Below, one piece after another: positions 15,555 through 24,130 of a DNA stretch of 45,017 nucleotides. Numbering within the stretch: position 1 is the stretch's first letter; each line of letters opens with the position of its first letter. The notes beneath the pieces were generated by a model. The model worked only from the letters and a program-made list of their open reading frames with translations. It had not been told where the DNA came from and did not search any database. The DNA lies in the NCBI RefSeq assembly GCF_014647135.1, contig NZ_BMOP01000030.1, positions 1 to 45,017 on the forward strand. The letters run 5' to 3'. The translations under genes and the position numbers were made by a program. The stretch comes from Shewanella xiamenensis (GTDB taxonomy: Bacteria; Pseudomonadota; Gammaproteobacteria; Enterobacterales; Shewanellaceae).

Positions 15555-17012
15555 TCAATCCTTCCAGAAAGTTGGCGTGAACAAAATCAACAAGGTAAAG
15601 ACTTCGAGGCGACCAAATAACATGGCCACCACCAGCACCCATTTGGCGCCATCACCGATACTGGCATAGTTACTCGCCACTTCCCCAAGCCCTGGGCCAA
15701 GGTTATTTAAACAGGCAGCGGTGGCACTAAAGGCCGTAATATCGTCCAGCCCCATGGCCATTAGCGCCAACATACACAGTACGAAAACTAAAGCGTAGGC
15801 AGAGAAAAATCCCCATACTGCATCGACGACACGATCTGGTAACGCCTTGGAGCCAATACGAATTGAGAACATCGCCTTAGGGTGAACCAAGCGCTTAAGT
15901 TCACGAGAACCTTGCAACAGCAGCAGGATAACTCGGATCACCTTTATCCCGCCCGCAGTTGAACCACCACACCCACCGATAAAGCTTGAGAAGATCAACA
16001 GAATCGGCAGGAAAAGCGGCCACATATGGAAACTTTCAGTACCAAAGCCAGCAGTTGTCGCCACCGAAACCGCTTGGAATAAGGCGTGATCTAAGGTTTC
16101 TTCTGGCGAGTCATAAATCCCTGAGTGATAAAGGGTTAAGAAGCAAATCGCCGTCAGCACCAACTGAATTGCCACCAGCATCTTGAACTCAGTGTCTCGA
16201 AAATAGACTCTAAAATTGATCCCGCGGCGCGAAAATGCCGCAAAGTGCACGCTAAAGTTCACTGCAGAGACTATCAAAAAGAATACGCAAATCAGATTGA
16301 TTACAGGGCTGTTAAAGTAGCCCATACTGGCATCGTGGGTCGAAAAGCCCCCGATGGCGATGGTCGAAAACGAGTGACACACGGCATCGAATACGCTCAT
16401 CCCCGCCAGCCAATAGGCGCCAGCACAGGTGATGGTTAGCAGTAGATAGATGTACCATAACGCCTTAGCCGTTTCGGCAATCCTCGGCGTCATCTTACTG
16501 TCCTTCACAGGCCCTGGAATCTCGGCGCGATACAGCTGCATGCCCCCAACTCCAAGCACAGGCAGAATCGCCACAGCTAGAACAATGATCCCCATACCGC
16601 CGAGCCATTGCAGCATATGTCGATAAAACAGAATGGCCTTAGGTAAGGAGTCCAGTCCGACAATAACGGTGGCTCCTGTGGTAGTTAGTGCGGAGAATGA
16701 TTCGAAGAAACTATCGGTCCAGCTGAGATCGGGTTGGCTTGAGAAGATAAAGGGTAAGGCACCGATGGAGCCAAGCACTGTCCAGAACAAAACTACGATC
16801 AGGAAACCCTCGCGAGTTCGTAATTCCTCTTTGCAGCGACGATTAGGATACCAGAGCCAAAAACCGATAAATAAGCTAACAAAAAATGCCTGAATAAACG
16901 CAGTACCACCGCCATCGTTATACCAAATGGCGATTAAGGCTGGCGGCAGCATAGTGATGGAGAACAGGCCGATTAGCAGGCCTATGATTCTTATTATGGT
17001 TTTGTATTGCAT
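15555..17012 (-). CDS. trkH: Trk system potassium uptake protein TrkH, second copy (E. coli TrkH orthologue)
   Basis: A 485-residue K+ channel subunit that matches the E. coli and Vibrio TrkH branch throughout, for example in the N-terminal IIRIIGLLIGLFS helix and the RRCKEELRTREGFLIVVLFW segment. The filter loops are SALTTTGAT, STIAIGGFST, ATTAGFGTE and NNLGPGLG, and the intramembrane loop is GGCGGSTAGGIKVIR. It sits in a pepQ-yigZ-trkH-hemG operon as in E. coli. No trkA is adjacent, so it presumably uses the TrkA made at 10998-12407. A non-identical TrkH copy lies at 12419-13861. Confidence 0.96.
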   Translation of the reverse strand: MQYKTIIRIIGLLIGLFSITMLPPALIAIWYNDGGGTAFIQAFFVSLFIGFWLWYPNRRCKEELRTREGFLIVVLFWTVLGSIGALPFIFSSQPDLSWTDSFFESFSALTTTGATVIVGLDSLPKAILFYRHMLQWLGGMGIIVLAVAILPVLGVGGMQLYRAEIPGPVKDSKMTPRIAETAKALWYIYLLLTITCAGAYWLAGMSVFDAVCHSFSTIAIGGFSTHDASMGYFNSPVINLICVFFLIVSAVNFSVHFAAFSRRGINFRVYFRDTEFKMLVAIQLVLTAICFLTLYHSGIYDSPEETLDHALFQAVSVATTAGFGTESFHMWPLFLPILLIFSSFIGGCGGSTAGGIKVIRVILLLLQGSRELKRLVHPKAMFSIRIGSKALPDRVVDAVWGFFSAYALVFVLCMLALMAMGLDDITAFSATAACLNNLGPGLGEVASNYASIGDGAKWVLVVAMLFGRLEVFTLLILFTPTFWKD

Positions 17013-17089
17013 TCCGCGTGTTCAATTATTCCATTGGCTGCAAAGGTATTTTCAGCATTTTGCATATTTTGGCATAATTTACGCAGGCA

Positions 17090-17704
17090 TCACAGCTCAA
17101 ACTCTGCTCGCAGGCTACCCTGACTCAACGTTGCCAGTGATTCATTCAATATACCCTGTTGCTGTTTGCCTATTTCAAAATGGATATCAACGGCTTCGGC
17201 AAATTGCTTATCGATGATCACCGCTTCTAACTGTTGTAATAAATGTTCGACATCCCTTAATTGGGTGTAATCACAATGCAGTTTGGCTGGATAACGTAAT
17301 TGCTTCAATCGCGTCGGCAATTGCCCTAAACCTTGGCGCAATCCCGAAGTATAGGCACGCACTAAACCACCCACACCTAACTTAGTACCGCCATAGAAAC
17401 GCACCACCACGGCACCGACTTCACCGAGATTCGCGCCTTGTAATACTGCGAGCATTGGACGACCAGCGCTGCCCGCTGGCTCACCATCGTCACTCGAACC
17501 GATGGCAATGCTGTCGTTGGGCGCTCCAGCAATAAAGGCATAGCAGTAATGGCTGGCGCCGGGATAATCTCGCTTTATGTCAGTAAGTACTAACTTCAAC
17601 TGTTCTAAACTCGTGCAATGAAATAGAAAAGAGATAAAGCGGCTATGCTTTATCTCTTCTTCTATCTGCACATTTTCACTCGGTATCAGATAACTTTCGA
17701 GCAC
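17090..17704 (-). CDS. yigZ: YigZ/IMPACT family protein
   Basis: A 204-residue UPF0029/IMPACT-family protein. The conserved N-terminal domain has the SRFISFLFHC segment, ASHYCYAFIAG, the SDDGEPAGSAGRPML signature (about 73-87) and the RFYGGTKLGVGGLVRAY segment. A smaller ferredoxin-like domain follows (about 140-204). Members bind nucleic acids or ribosome-associated factors in eukaryotes; the bacterial role is poorly defined. It lies 15 bp downstream of pepQ and 77 bp upstream of trkH, the same order as in E. coli. Confidence 0.94.
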   Translation of the reverse strand: MLESYLIPSENVQIEEEIKHSRFISFLFHCTSLEQLKLVLTDIKRDYPGASHYCYAFIAGAPNDSIAIGSSDDGEPAGSAGRPMLAVLQGANLGEVGAVVVRFYGGTKLGVGGLVRAYTSGLRQGLGQLPTRLKQLRYPAKLHCDYTQLRDVEHLLQQLEAVIIDKQFAEAVDIHFEIGKQQQGILNESLATLSQGSLRAEFEL

Positions 17705-17719
17705 TCGCTCTCCCTAAAA

Positions 17720-19039
17720 TCACGCTAAGCCCAGTTCGCGGGTCATATTTTCGTTTCGATCCTGATGCACAATCACATTATCCTCGATACGAATGCCGCC
17801 AAAAGGTCGCAGCTCATCAACGGTGCGCCAATTGATCTGCTGGCCACGGCTATCTTGTTTTAGCTCATTGAGTAAAGTGTCGATAATGTATAATCCTGGC
17901 TCCATCGTAAGCACTTGGTTTGGCGCCAAAATACGGGTGCAACGCAGGAATGGATGGGCTTCAGGCGCCGGAATATGAGTGCCACGTTCATCGAAGGCAA
18001 AACCTCCCACATCATGCACTTGCAAGCCTAGCATATGACCGAGTCCATGGGGAAAGAAGGCACTGGTAATGCCTTGGTCGACTAAGCCTTGGGCATCGCC
18101 CGTGGCTAACTCAAAATCCAGCAGCATTTGTGCGACTTTACCATGGGTCGCCAAGTGTAAATCGGGATAACGCACACCCGGGCGCATCATATCGATCAGT
18201 TCGAGCTGCGCCTTGTTCATGGCAGTGATCAATTCATCAAAGCGATTCTTCTCAAACGCATAGGTACGAGTGATATCCGACGCATAACCAAAATAACTAG
18301 CACCCGCATCGATTAAAAAAGATAAACGGCGCGCCGGATTTTGATGCTCGAGTGCGGTGTAATGCAAAATCGCCGCATTTTGGTTTAAGGCAATGATATT
18401 ACCGTAGGGCACTTCGTTCTCGCCCTGTCCCACGGCAGATAAATACTGCTGCTGAATTTCAAACTCGCTGGCACCGTTATAGAAGGCATTTTTAGCCGCT
18501 AAATGCCCTTGCACCGCAATCTGGTTCGCTCGGCGCATACATTCGAGTTCATATTCGGTTTTAGTGGTACGGTGAAAATGCAGATAGCTCATCACAGAGT
18601 CAGGATTGCGACTGGTGAAACCCAGCACCTCAGCCACATCTAAATGCTCACCCAAATACGCCCAGTTGGTGATATCGCTAGGCAATAGCTCGGCAACCTT
18701 ATCGGCCTTAGTGAGTAATTTGATCTCAAAATGCTCGGTCCAGAACATCTCCGGCACGTCAGACACCTTATGCCAAAAATCCACTGGGCGATAAAAAATC
18801 AGTTGCGGCTTATCGCGACCATTCACCACTAACCAACAGTTAGGGTTATCCAACACAGGTAACCAGGCCTTGAAATGGGGATTGGCTTTAAAAGGATAAT
18901 TAATGTCGTCCAAAAACATTCGATGTGGCTGACCCGAGTGGATCACTAAACCTGATAATGCTTCACGCGATACAATTTCAGCAACTCGACGATTAAGCTC
19001 GGCGATGTGGGCATGATAGTGATGAGCCAAGTGATCCAT
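17720..19039 (-). CDS. pepQ: Xaa-Pro dipeptidase
   Basis: A metallo-dipeptidase that cleaves Xaa-Pro dipeptides, and in some bacteria organophosphates. The 439-residue protein has the N-terminal creatinase-like domain and a C-terminal pita-bread catalytic domain. The dinuclear metal ligands are visible: two Asp in LIDAGASYFGYASDITRTY (near 243-254), His in HGLGHMLGLQVHDVGG, Glu in TMEPGLY and Glu in GGIRIEDNVIV. It is first in the pepQ-yigZ-trkH-hemG operon and diverges from fadBA. Confidence 0.96.
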   Translation of the reverse strand: MDHLAHHYHAHIAELNRRVAEIVSREALSGLVIHSGQPHRMFLDDINYPFKANPHFKAWLPVLDNPNCWLVVNGRDKPQLIFYRPVDFWHKVSDVPEMFWTEHFEIKLLTKADKVAELLPSDITNWAYLGEHLDVAEVLGFTSRNPDSVMSYLHFHRTTKTEYELECMRRANQIAVQGHLAAKNAFYNGASEFEIQQQYLSAVGQGENEVPYGNIIALNQNAAILHYTALEHQNPARRLSFLIDAGASYFGYASDITRTYAFEKNRFDELITAMNKAQLELIDMMRPGVRYPDLHLATHGKVAQMLLDFELATGDAQGLVDQGITSAFFPHGLGHMLGLQVHDVGGFAFDERGTHIPAPEAHPFLRCTRILAPNQVLTMEPGLYIIDTLLNELKQDSRGQQINWRTVDELRPFGGIRIEDNVIVHQDRNENMTRELGLA

Positions 19040-19275
19040 GTGTCAAATCCTGTAATGAACGATAGTTAATAAAAAAACCGCAAATCTGACTAAGCCATAT
19101 AGGCTCAGTGTTTTCCTCTACTTACGCCCTCATTTCGCACGGGGTAGCAAATTCTCGATTTAAGCCTATGCTTTTAATTCTAAAAATAAAATTACCCAAC
19201 TAGCCAGCGAGTAATACCGCTAAAGTACAAATTCCCACTACGTACTCTTTCGCGTAATCTGGCACTTCTACACTT

Positions 19276-19291
19276 TGTGCAGTGTATCACA
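19276..19291. promoter_or_regulatory. Candidate CRP binding site upstream of fadBA
   Basis: TTTGTGCAGTGTATCACAAA contains TGTGC-N6-TCACA, one mismatch from the CRP core TGTGA-N6-TCACA, and its flanks TTTG...CAAA are symmetric. The centre is near 19283. CRP activation of fatty-acid oxidation genes would fit, but the downstream promoter is not clear. Confidence 0.5.
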
Positions 19292-19322
19292 AAGCTGAAA
19301 ATTCACTCTAGCCGACAAGAAA

Positions 19323-19338
19323 TTAAACAGTCGTTTAA
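19323..19338. promoter_or_regulatory. Candidate PsrA-type operator upstream of fadBA
   Basis: TTAAACAGTCGTTTAA is a perfect interrupted palindrome with the AAAC-N4-GTTT core. PsrA, a TetR-family fatty-acid-responsive repressor of fad genes in Pseudomonas and Shewanella, recognises (C/G)AAAC-N2-4-GTTT(C/G). The outer bases here are T/A, so this is a near match. Confidence 0.45.
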
Positions 19339-19382
19339 ATTGGGTGTTGTAATTTATCGAATTTCGAAGCACACTGGCACAC

Positions 19383-19399
19383 AACTGGTCAAATGATGG
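19383..19399 (+). promoter_or_regulatory. Possible FadR half-site upstream of fadB
   Basis: AACTGGTCAAATGATGG begins with the AACTGGTC half of the FadR operator, but the second half is poorly conserved. The rest of the 19040-19482 interval holds no recognisable gene. Confidence 0.25.
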
Positions 19400-19482
19400 C
19401 CGAAGCTGCTGTGAGATAGAGAGTCGTACTAACACCAAAAAATAATGGTGGGTATCACTTTTAAGCCAAAAGGAAGCAAGCA

Positions 19483-21633
19483 ATGATCTACCAAAGTCCT
19501 ACAATTCAGGTTGAGTTACTCGAGGATAATATTGCCAAGCTGTGCTTTAACGCACCCGGTTCGGTGAACAAATTCGACAGAGAAACACTCGCCTCACTCG
19601 ATGCCGCATTAGACAGCATTAAACAACAATCAAACATTCAGGCATTAGTGCTCACCTCAGGTAAAGATACCTTTATCGTGGGTGCCGACATTACTGAATT
19701 TTTAGGCTTATTCGCACAAGATGATTCAGTACTACTCTCTTGGGTTGAACAGGCCAATGCCGTATTCAATAAACTTGAAGATTTACCTTTCCCAACCGCT
19801 TCAGCGATTAAAGGTTTTGCCCTAGGCGGCGGTTGTGAAACCATTCTGGCAACGGATTTCCGTATCGCCGACACCACAGCCAAAATCGGTCTACCCGAAA
19901 CCAAGCTAGGCATCATCCCTGGCTTTGGTGGCACAGTGCGTTTACCACGTGTGATTGGTGCAGACAACGCCCTTGAGTGGATCACCACGGGTAAAGACCA
20001 AAGCGGCGAAGATGCATTAAAAGTCGGCGCTGTTGACGCCGTTGTTGCACCAGAAGCCTTAGAAGCTGCGGCGATTCAAATGCTAAAAGATGCAGTAGCA
20101 GAAAAACTTGATTGGCAAGCGCGTCGCCAACGCAAATTATCGCCACTGACACTGCCTAAACTCGAAGCCATGATGTCTTTCACTACAGCTAAAGGCATGG
20201 TTTTCTCTGTCGCAGGCAAACATTACCCAGCACCAATGGCAGCGGTAAACGTAGTTGAACAAGCATCGACCAAAGGCCGCGCCGAAGCACTACAAATTGA
20301 ACATCAAGCTTTCATCAAGTTAGCGAAAACCGATGTAGCCAAAGCACTAATCGGTATCTTCCTTAATGATCAATTCGTTAAAGGCAAAGCTAAGAAAGCG
20401 GGCAAACTCGCTAAAGATGTGAAAAGCGCAGCCGTATTAGGTGCCGGCATTATGGGTGGCGGTATCGCTTACCAAAGCGCCAGTAAAGGCACGCCAATCG
20501 TGATGAAGGATATCGCTCAACCTGCATTAGATTTAGGTTTAGGCGAAGCCGCCAAACTGTTATCTGCGCAAGTTGCTCGTGGCCGCTCTACCCCAGAAAA
20601 AATGGCTAAAGTGCTGAACAACATCACCCCTGCCTTAGACTATGCCCCAGTGAAACATGCTGACGTGGTTGTCGAAGCCGTCGTTGAGCATCCCAAAGTT
20701 AAGGCACAAGTACTGGCGGAAGTTGAACAATACGTCAGTGAAGATGCGATTATCGCCTCTAACACGTCAACTATTTCAATCAACCTGCTAGCGAAGAGCA
20801 TGAAGAAGCCAGAGCGCTTCTGTGGTATGCACTTCTTCAACCCAGTGCACAAAATGCCATTAGTTGAAGTTATCCGTGGCGAGCACAGCTCAGAAGAAAC
20901 CATCGCATCTGTTGTCGCCTACGCCAGCAAAATGGGTAAAACCCCAATCGTTGTTAACGATTGCCCGGGCTTCTTCGTTAACCGCGTTCTCTTCCCTTAC
21001 TTTGCTGGCTTTAACGGCCTGCTCGCCGAAGGTGGCGACTTTGCCGCTATCGACAAAGTGATGGAAAAACAATTCGGCTGGCCAATGGGCCCTGCTTATC
21101 TGCTAGACGTTGTCGGTTTAGACACAGGCCACCACGCCCAAGCAGTAATGGCCGAAGGCTTCCCCGATCGTATGGGCAAATCCGGCAATGACGCGATTGA
21201 CGTGATGTTCGAAAACAAACGTCTCGGTCAGAAGAATGGCAAAGGCTTCTACGCTTACTCTGTGGATAGCCGCGGTAAGCCAAAGAAAGACGTCGACCCA
21301 ACCAGCTACGAGCTGCTGAAGGCCGCCTTTGGTGAACAAAAAGCATTCGATGCGGATGAAATCATCGCCCGCACTATGATCCCAATGATTATCGAAACCG
21401 TTCGCTGTTTAGAAGAAGGCATTGTGGCATCACCTGCCGAAGCAGATATGGGCTTAGTCTACGGTTTAGGCTTCCCACCATTCCGTGGTGGTGTGTTCCG
21501 TTACTTAGATACTATGGGCGTAGCGAACTTTGTGGCTTTAGCAGACAAATACGCTCACTTAGGTGGTTTGTATCAAGTCACCGACGCCATGCGCGCCCTT
21601 GCAGCCAACAACGGTAGCTACTACCAAGCCTAA
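19483..21633 (+). CDS. fadB: Fatty acid oxidation complex subunit alpha
   Basis: A multifunctional beta-oxidation protein of 716 residues that forms a heterotetramer with FadA. The N-terminal enoyl-CoA hydratase/isomerase domain (1-190) has GADITEF with an oxyanion-hole region, the catalytic Glu region GGGCE and the second Glu in LPETKLGIIPGFGG. The 3-hydroxyacyl-CoA dehydrogenase domain begins at the NAD loop VLGAGIMGGG (near 316-325). Its catalytic His lies in GMHFFNPVHKMPLVE (near 449). The C-terminal domain carries the CPGFFVNRVLFPY motif. The start ATG is preceded by AAGGA. fadA follows after 22 bp. A control region with candidate CRP and PsrA sites precedes it. Confidence 0.98.
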   Translation: MIYQSPTIQVELLEDNIAKLCFNAPGSVNKFDRETLASLDAALDSIKQQSNIQALVLTSGKDTFIVGADITEFLGLFAQDDSVLLSWVEQANAVFNKLEDLPFPTASAIKGFALGGGCETILATDFRIADTTAKIGLPETKLGIIPGFGGTVRLPRVIGADNALEWITTGKDQSGEDALKVGAVDAVVAPEALEAAAIQMLKDAVAEKLDWQARRQRKLSPLTLPKLEAMMSFTTAKGMVFSVAGKHYPAPMAAVNVVEQASTKGRAEALQIEHQAFIKLAKTDVAKALIGIFLNDQFVKGKAKKAGKLAKDVKSAAVLGAGIMGGGIAYQSASKGTPIVMKDIAQPALDLGLGEAAKLLSAQVARGRSTPEKMAKVLNNITPALDYAPVKHADVVVEAVVEHPKVKAQVLAEVEQYVSEDAIIASNTSTISINLLAKSMKKPERFCGMHFFNPVHKMPLVEVIRGEHSSEETIASVVAYASKMGKTPIVVNDCPGFFVNRVLFPYFAGFNGLLAEGGDFAAIDKVMEKQFGWPMGPAYLLDVVGLDTGHHAQAVMAEGFPDRMGKSGNDAIDVMFENKRLGQKNGKGFYAYSVDSRGKPKKDVDPTSYELLKAAFGEQKAFDADEIIARTMIPMIIETVRCLEEGIVASPAEADMGLVYGLGFPPFRGGVFRYLDTMGVANFVALADKYAHLGGLYQVTDAMRALAANNGSYYQA

Positions 21634-21655
21634 TTAGCGGGAAAGGAATTTAATT

Positions 21656-22819
21656 ATGAAACAAGCTGTTATCGTAGATTGCATTCGTACTCCTATGGGC
21701 CGTTCTAAGGCTGGGGTGTTCCGTAATGTACGTGCAGAAACACTCTCTGCCGAATTAATGAAAGGTCTATTACTGCGTAACCCGCAATTAGATCCCAATA
21801 CTATTGAAGACGTTATTTGGGGCTGCGTGCAGCAAACCCTAGAGCAAGGCTTCAACATTGCCCGTAACGCATCATTGCTGGCAGGTATCCCGAAAACGGC
21901 TGGCGCCGTGACAGTAAACCGCCTATGTGGTTCTTCAATGGAAGCCATCCACCAAGCGGCACGTGCCATTATGACCGGCATGGGCGACACCTTTATCATC
22001 GGTGGTGTTGAGCATATGGGCCATGTGCCGATGAACCATGGTGTGGACTTCCACCCTGGTTTAGCCAATAACGTCGCTAAAGCCTCCGGCATGATGGGCT
22101 TAACCGCAGAAATGCTCGGCAAGCTCCACGGCATCACCCGTGAGCAGCAGGATGCCTTTGCTGTTCGTTCACACCAACGCGCTTACGCAGCCACAGTTGA
22201 AGGCCGTTTTGCCAAGGAAATCTATGGCATCGAAGGCCATGATGCTAACGGTGCACTGATTAAAGTACTGCACGACGAAGTGATTCGCCCAGAAACGACC
22301 ATGGAATCGTTAGCAGCACTGCGCCCAGTATTCGACCCTGCAAACGGTACTGTGACTGCGGGTACCTCATCAGCCTTATCCGACGGTGCTTCAGCGATGT
22401 TAATTATGGAAGAATCTAAAGCGCGCGCTTTGGGTCTACCAATCCGTGCTCGCATTCGCTCTATGGCGGTTGCAGGTTGTGACGCAGCTATTATGGGTTA
22501 CGGCCCAGTGCCAGCCACGCAAAAAGCACTGGCTCGCGCAGGCATTACCGTTGCTGATTTAGATGTTATTGAACTAAACGAAGCCTTTGCCGCACAATCT
22601 TTACCCTGCGTTAAAGATTTAGGCCTGTTGGATGTGGTCGATGAGAAGATTAACCTGAACGGTGGTGCTATAGCGCTTGGCCATCCACTGGGTTGTTCTG
22701 GCGCGCGTATTTCAACGACGCTGATCAACCTGATGGAACACAAAGATGCGACCTTAGGTTTAGCCACTATGTGTATCGGTTTAGGCCAAGGTATTGCAAC
22801 CGTTTTCGAACGCGTTTAA
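21656..22819 (+). CDS. fadA: 3-ketoacyl-CoA thiolase
   Basis: The thiolytic last step of beta-oxidation, giving acetyl-CoA and a shortened acyl-CoA. At 387 residues it is the same length as E. coli FadA. The catalytic residues fall at the same positions: nucleophile C91 in RLCGSSMEAIHQ, H343 in GHPLGCSGAR and C373 in MCIGLGQG. The chain also contains the NEAFAAQ thiolase signature. It is the second gene of fadBA and is followed by a strong terminator. Confidence 0.98.
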   Translation: MKQAVIVDCIRTPMGRSKAGVFRNVRAETLSAELMKGLLLRNPQLDPNTIEDVIWGCVQQTLEQGFNIARNASLLAGIPKTAGAVTVNRLCGSSMEAIHQAARAIMTGMGDTFIIGGVEHMGHVPMNHGVDFHPGLANNVAKASGMMGLTAEMLGKLHGITREQQDAFAVRSHQRAYAATVEGRFAKEIYGIEGHDANGALIKVLHDEVIRPETTMESLAALRPVFDPANGTVTAGTSSALSDGASAMLIMEESKARALGLPIRARIRSMAVAGCDAAIMGYGPVPATQKALARAGITVADLDVIELNEAFAAQSLPCVKDLGLLDVVDEKINLNGGAIALGHPLGCSGARISTTLINLMEHKDATLGLATMCIGLGQGIATVFERV

Positions 22820-22839
22820 TCCTTAACGATTCTCCCTTC

Positions 22840-22866
22840 AAAGCCGGACTCAGTTCCGGCTTTTTT
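22840..22866 (+). terminator. Rho-independent terminator of fadBA
   Basis: AAAGCCGGA (22840-22848) pairs with TCCGGCTTT (22855-22863) around a 6-nt loop, and the Ts continue to 22866. Confidence 0.93.
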
Positions 22867-22960
22867 ATGCAGCTTTAAAATCATTGTGAAATAATGCCAC
22901 GCTAAAACGTCGATGATAAAGTTGCTAAGCCAAAAACGCTTAAAGTTAGATTATCTCGAT

Positions 22961-23027
22961 TTTATAGCAGCTATAAAAGTCCCGTATTTTTTATGATGAA
23001 GAGTTCCCATTCTCAAGCATTTGAGAA
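22961..23027. repeat. Two inverted repeats in the fadA-tusA intergenic region
   Basis: TTTATAGC (22961-22968) and GCTATAAA (22970-22977) form a palindrome centred on one base. TTCTCAA (23010-23016) and TTGAGAA (23021-23027) form a second around GCAT. They lie between the fadBA terminator and the parS-like site, with no gene. They may be operators or segregation-related sites; no specific protein can be named. The 22820-23210 interval otherwise shows nothing recognisable. Confidence 0.4.
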
Positions 23028-23051
23028 AGATTAGGGATCACGAAATAACAT

Positions 23052-23067
23052 TGTTCCACGTGAAACA
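23052..23067. other. parS-like ParB-binding site 1
   Basis: TGTTCCACGTGAAACA fits the widely conserved parS consensus TGTTNCACGTGAAACA at every position. It is intergenic, upstream of tusA. ParB bound at parS organises the origin region for segregation by ParA and for SMC loading. Confidence 0.88.
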
Positions 23068-23210
23068 TCTCACTAATCCCGACTCTCGGATAAATAAAAT
23101 GGAGTAAAACCAATTACCCGTTGCATCACAAAATCAGGCCGCCAACTTGGTTTATCCAAACCACTGGAGTAACATTAGCCAATTCTGTTTAACCGTTCAG
23201 TCGAGGTCAT

Positions 23211-23456
23211 ATGAACGACGTTTTCTCAACCGCACAACACAAACTGGATGCTCTTGGTTTGCGCTGCCCAGAACCAGTAATGATGGTGCGTAAAACGGTA
23301 AGACAAATGGCTCAAGGAGAAACACTGCTTATCATCGCGGATGATCCTGCTACTACCCGTGATATTCCCAGTTTTTGTGAGTTTATGGATCACACACTGA
23401 TCGCCAGTGAAACCAACCAAACACCCTATCAATATTTGATTAAAAAGGGACTCTAA
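23211..23456 (+). CDS. tusA: Sulfur carrier protein TusA
   Basis: An 81-residue sulfur-relay protein that takes persulfide sulfur from IscS. It passes the sulfur to TusBCD for 2-thiouridine synthesis in tRNA, and to other pathways. The signature LGLRCPEPVMMVRK contains the reactive Cys19, at the same position as in E. coli TusA. The beta-alpha-beta fold ends LIKKGL. It is read towards a MOSC-domain gene 35 bp downstream; both handle sulfur or molybdenum-cofactor chemistry, so co-transcription is plausible. Confidence 0.96.
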   Translation: MNDVFSTAQHKLDALGLRCPEPVMMVRKTVRQMAQGETLLIIADDPATTRDIPSFCEFMDHTLIASETNQTPYQYLIKKGL

Positions 23457-23491
23457 GTCCCAACATCGACATTAGGATAAGGACATCAGAA

Positions 23492-23929
23492 ATGCCGAAA
23501 CTAGTTGCTATTGCCTACAAAACCGTAAAACGTGGCCCAATGAAAGAAGTGTTGTGTGCTAATGTCACTCAGCACAGCGGTGTTGAAAAGGATGTATTTG
23601 GTCGTCCAGGCAAACGACAAGTGACCGTTCTTTCAGTGCAGCAGTGGCAAGCAGCCTGTCAAAGCATAAATGCGGATTTAGTCTGGACGATTCGCCGCGC
23701 CAATCTATTAGTAGATGGATTAAGTTTTAGTCCTGCTGATGTGGGCAAACAATTGCGCATCGGTGATTTAAGCTTAGAAATTACCGGCGAAACCGATCCA
23801 TGCAGTAAGATGGAAATGGCGCACCCAGGATTAGAATTAGCCCTCACTCCAGATTGGCGTGGCGGCGTAACCTGCCGCGTCCTCAATGACGCAATGATCC
23901 ATCTCGGTGACCCAGTAACTCGCGACTAA
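23492..23929 (+). CDS. MOSC domain-containing protein
   Basis: A 145-residue protein consisting of one MOSC (molybdenum cofactor sulfurase C-terminal) domain. The conserved cysteine expected to carry sulfur is in ETDPCSKMEMAHPGL (near residue 109), and the N-terminal half has the KDVFGRPGKRQVTVLS strand. MOSC proteins move sulfur or metal-sulfur groups and some reduce hydroxylated compounds; the substrate here is unknown. It follows tusA by 35 bp. Family assignment is firm, function is not. Confidence 0.87.
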   Translation: MPKLVAIAYKTVKRGPMKEVLCANVTQHSGVEKDVFGRPGKRQVTVLSVQQWQAACQSINADLVWTIRRANLLVDGLSFSPADVGKQLRIGDLSLEITGETDPCSKMEMAHPGLELALTPDWRGGVTCRVLNDAMIHLGDPVTRD

Positions 23930-23942
23930 ACAACTTCACCTC

Positions 23943-23965
23943 GGAGAGTAATCCTATTACTCTCC
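23943..23965 (+). terminator. Hairpin after the MOSC gene
   Basis: GGAGAGTAAT (23943-23952) and ATTACTCTCC (23956-23965) form a perfect 10-bp stem with a 3-nt loop directly after the stop codon. There is no T-run, so termination may be weak or Rho-assisted. Confidence 0.6.
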
Positions 23966-24067
23966 CATTGCCCCCTACGCCAATCATCTAGCAGCCTTCC
24001 TCGGTCATTAATTGAAACAGTATTTCCGTTTTCCTTACGGGATATTTGTGCGATAACCTACACAGCA

Positions 24068-24095
24068 TTTACAAATGTTTATCTTATTTGATAAC
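24068..24095 (+). promoter_or_regulatory. Predicted promoter of the amidohydrolase gene
   Basis: TTTACA (24068-24073), a 16-bp spacer and GATAAC (24090-24095) lie about 35 bp before the start codon. Confidence 0.4.
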
Positions 24096-24130
24096 AACCA
24101 CACCCTAAAATAACGATAACAGGATATAGC

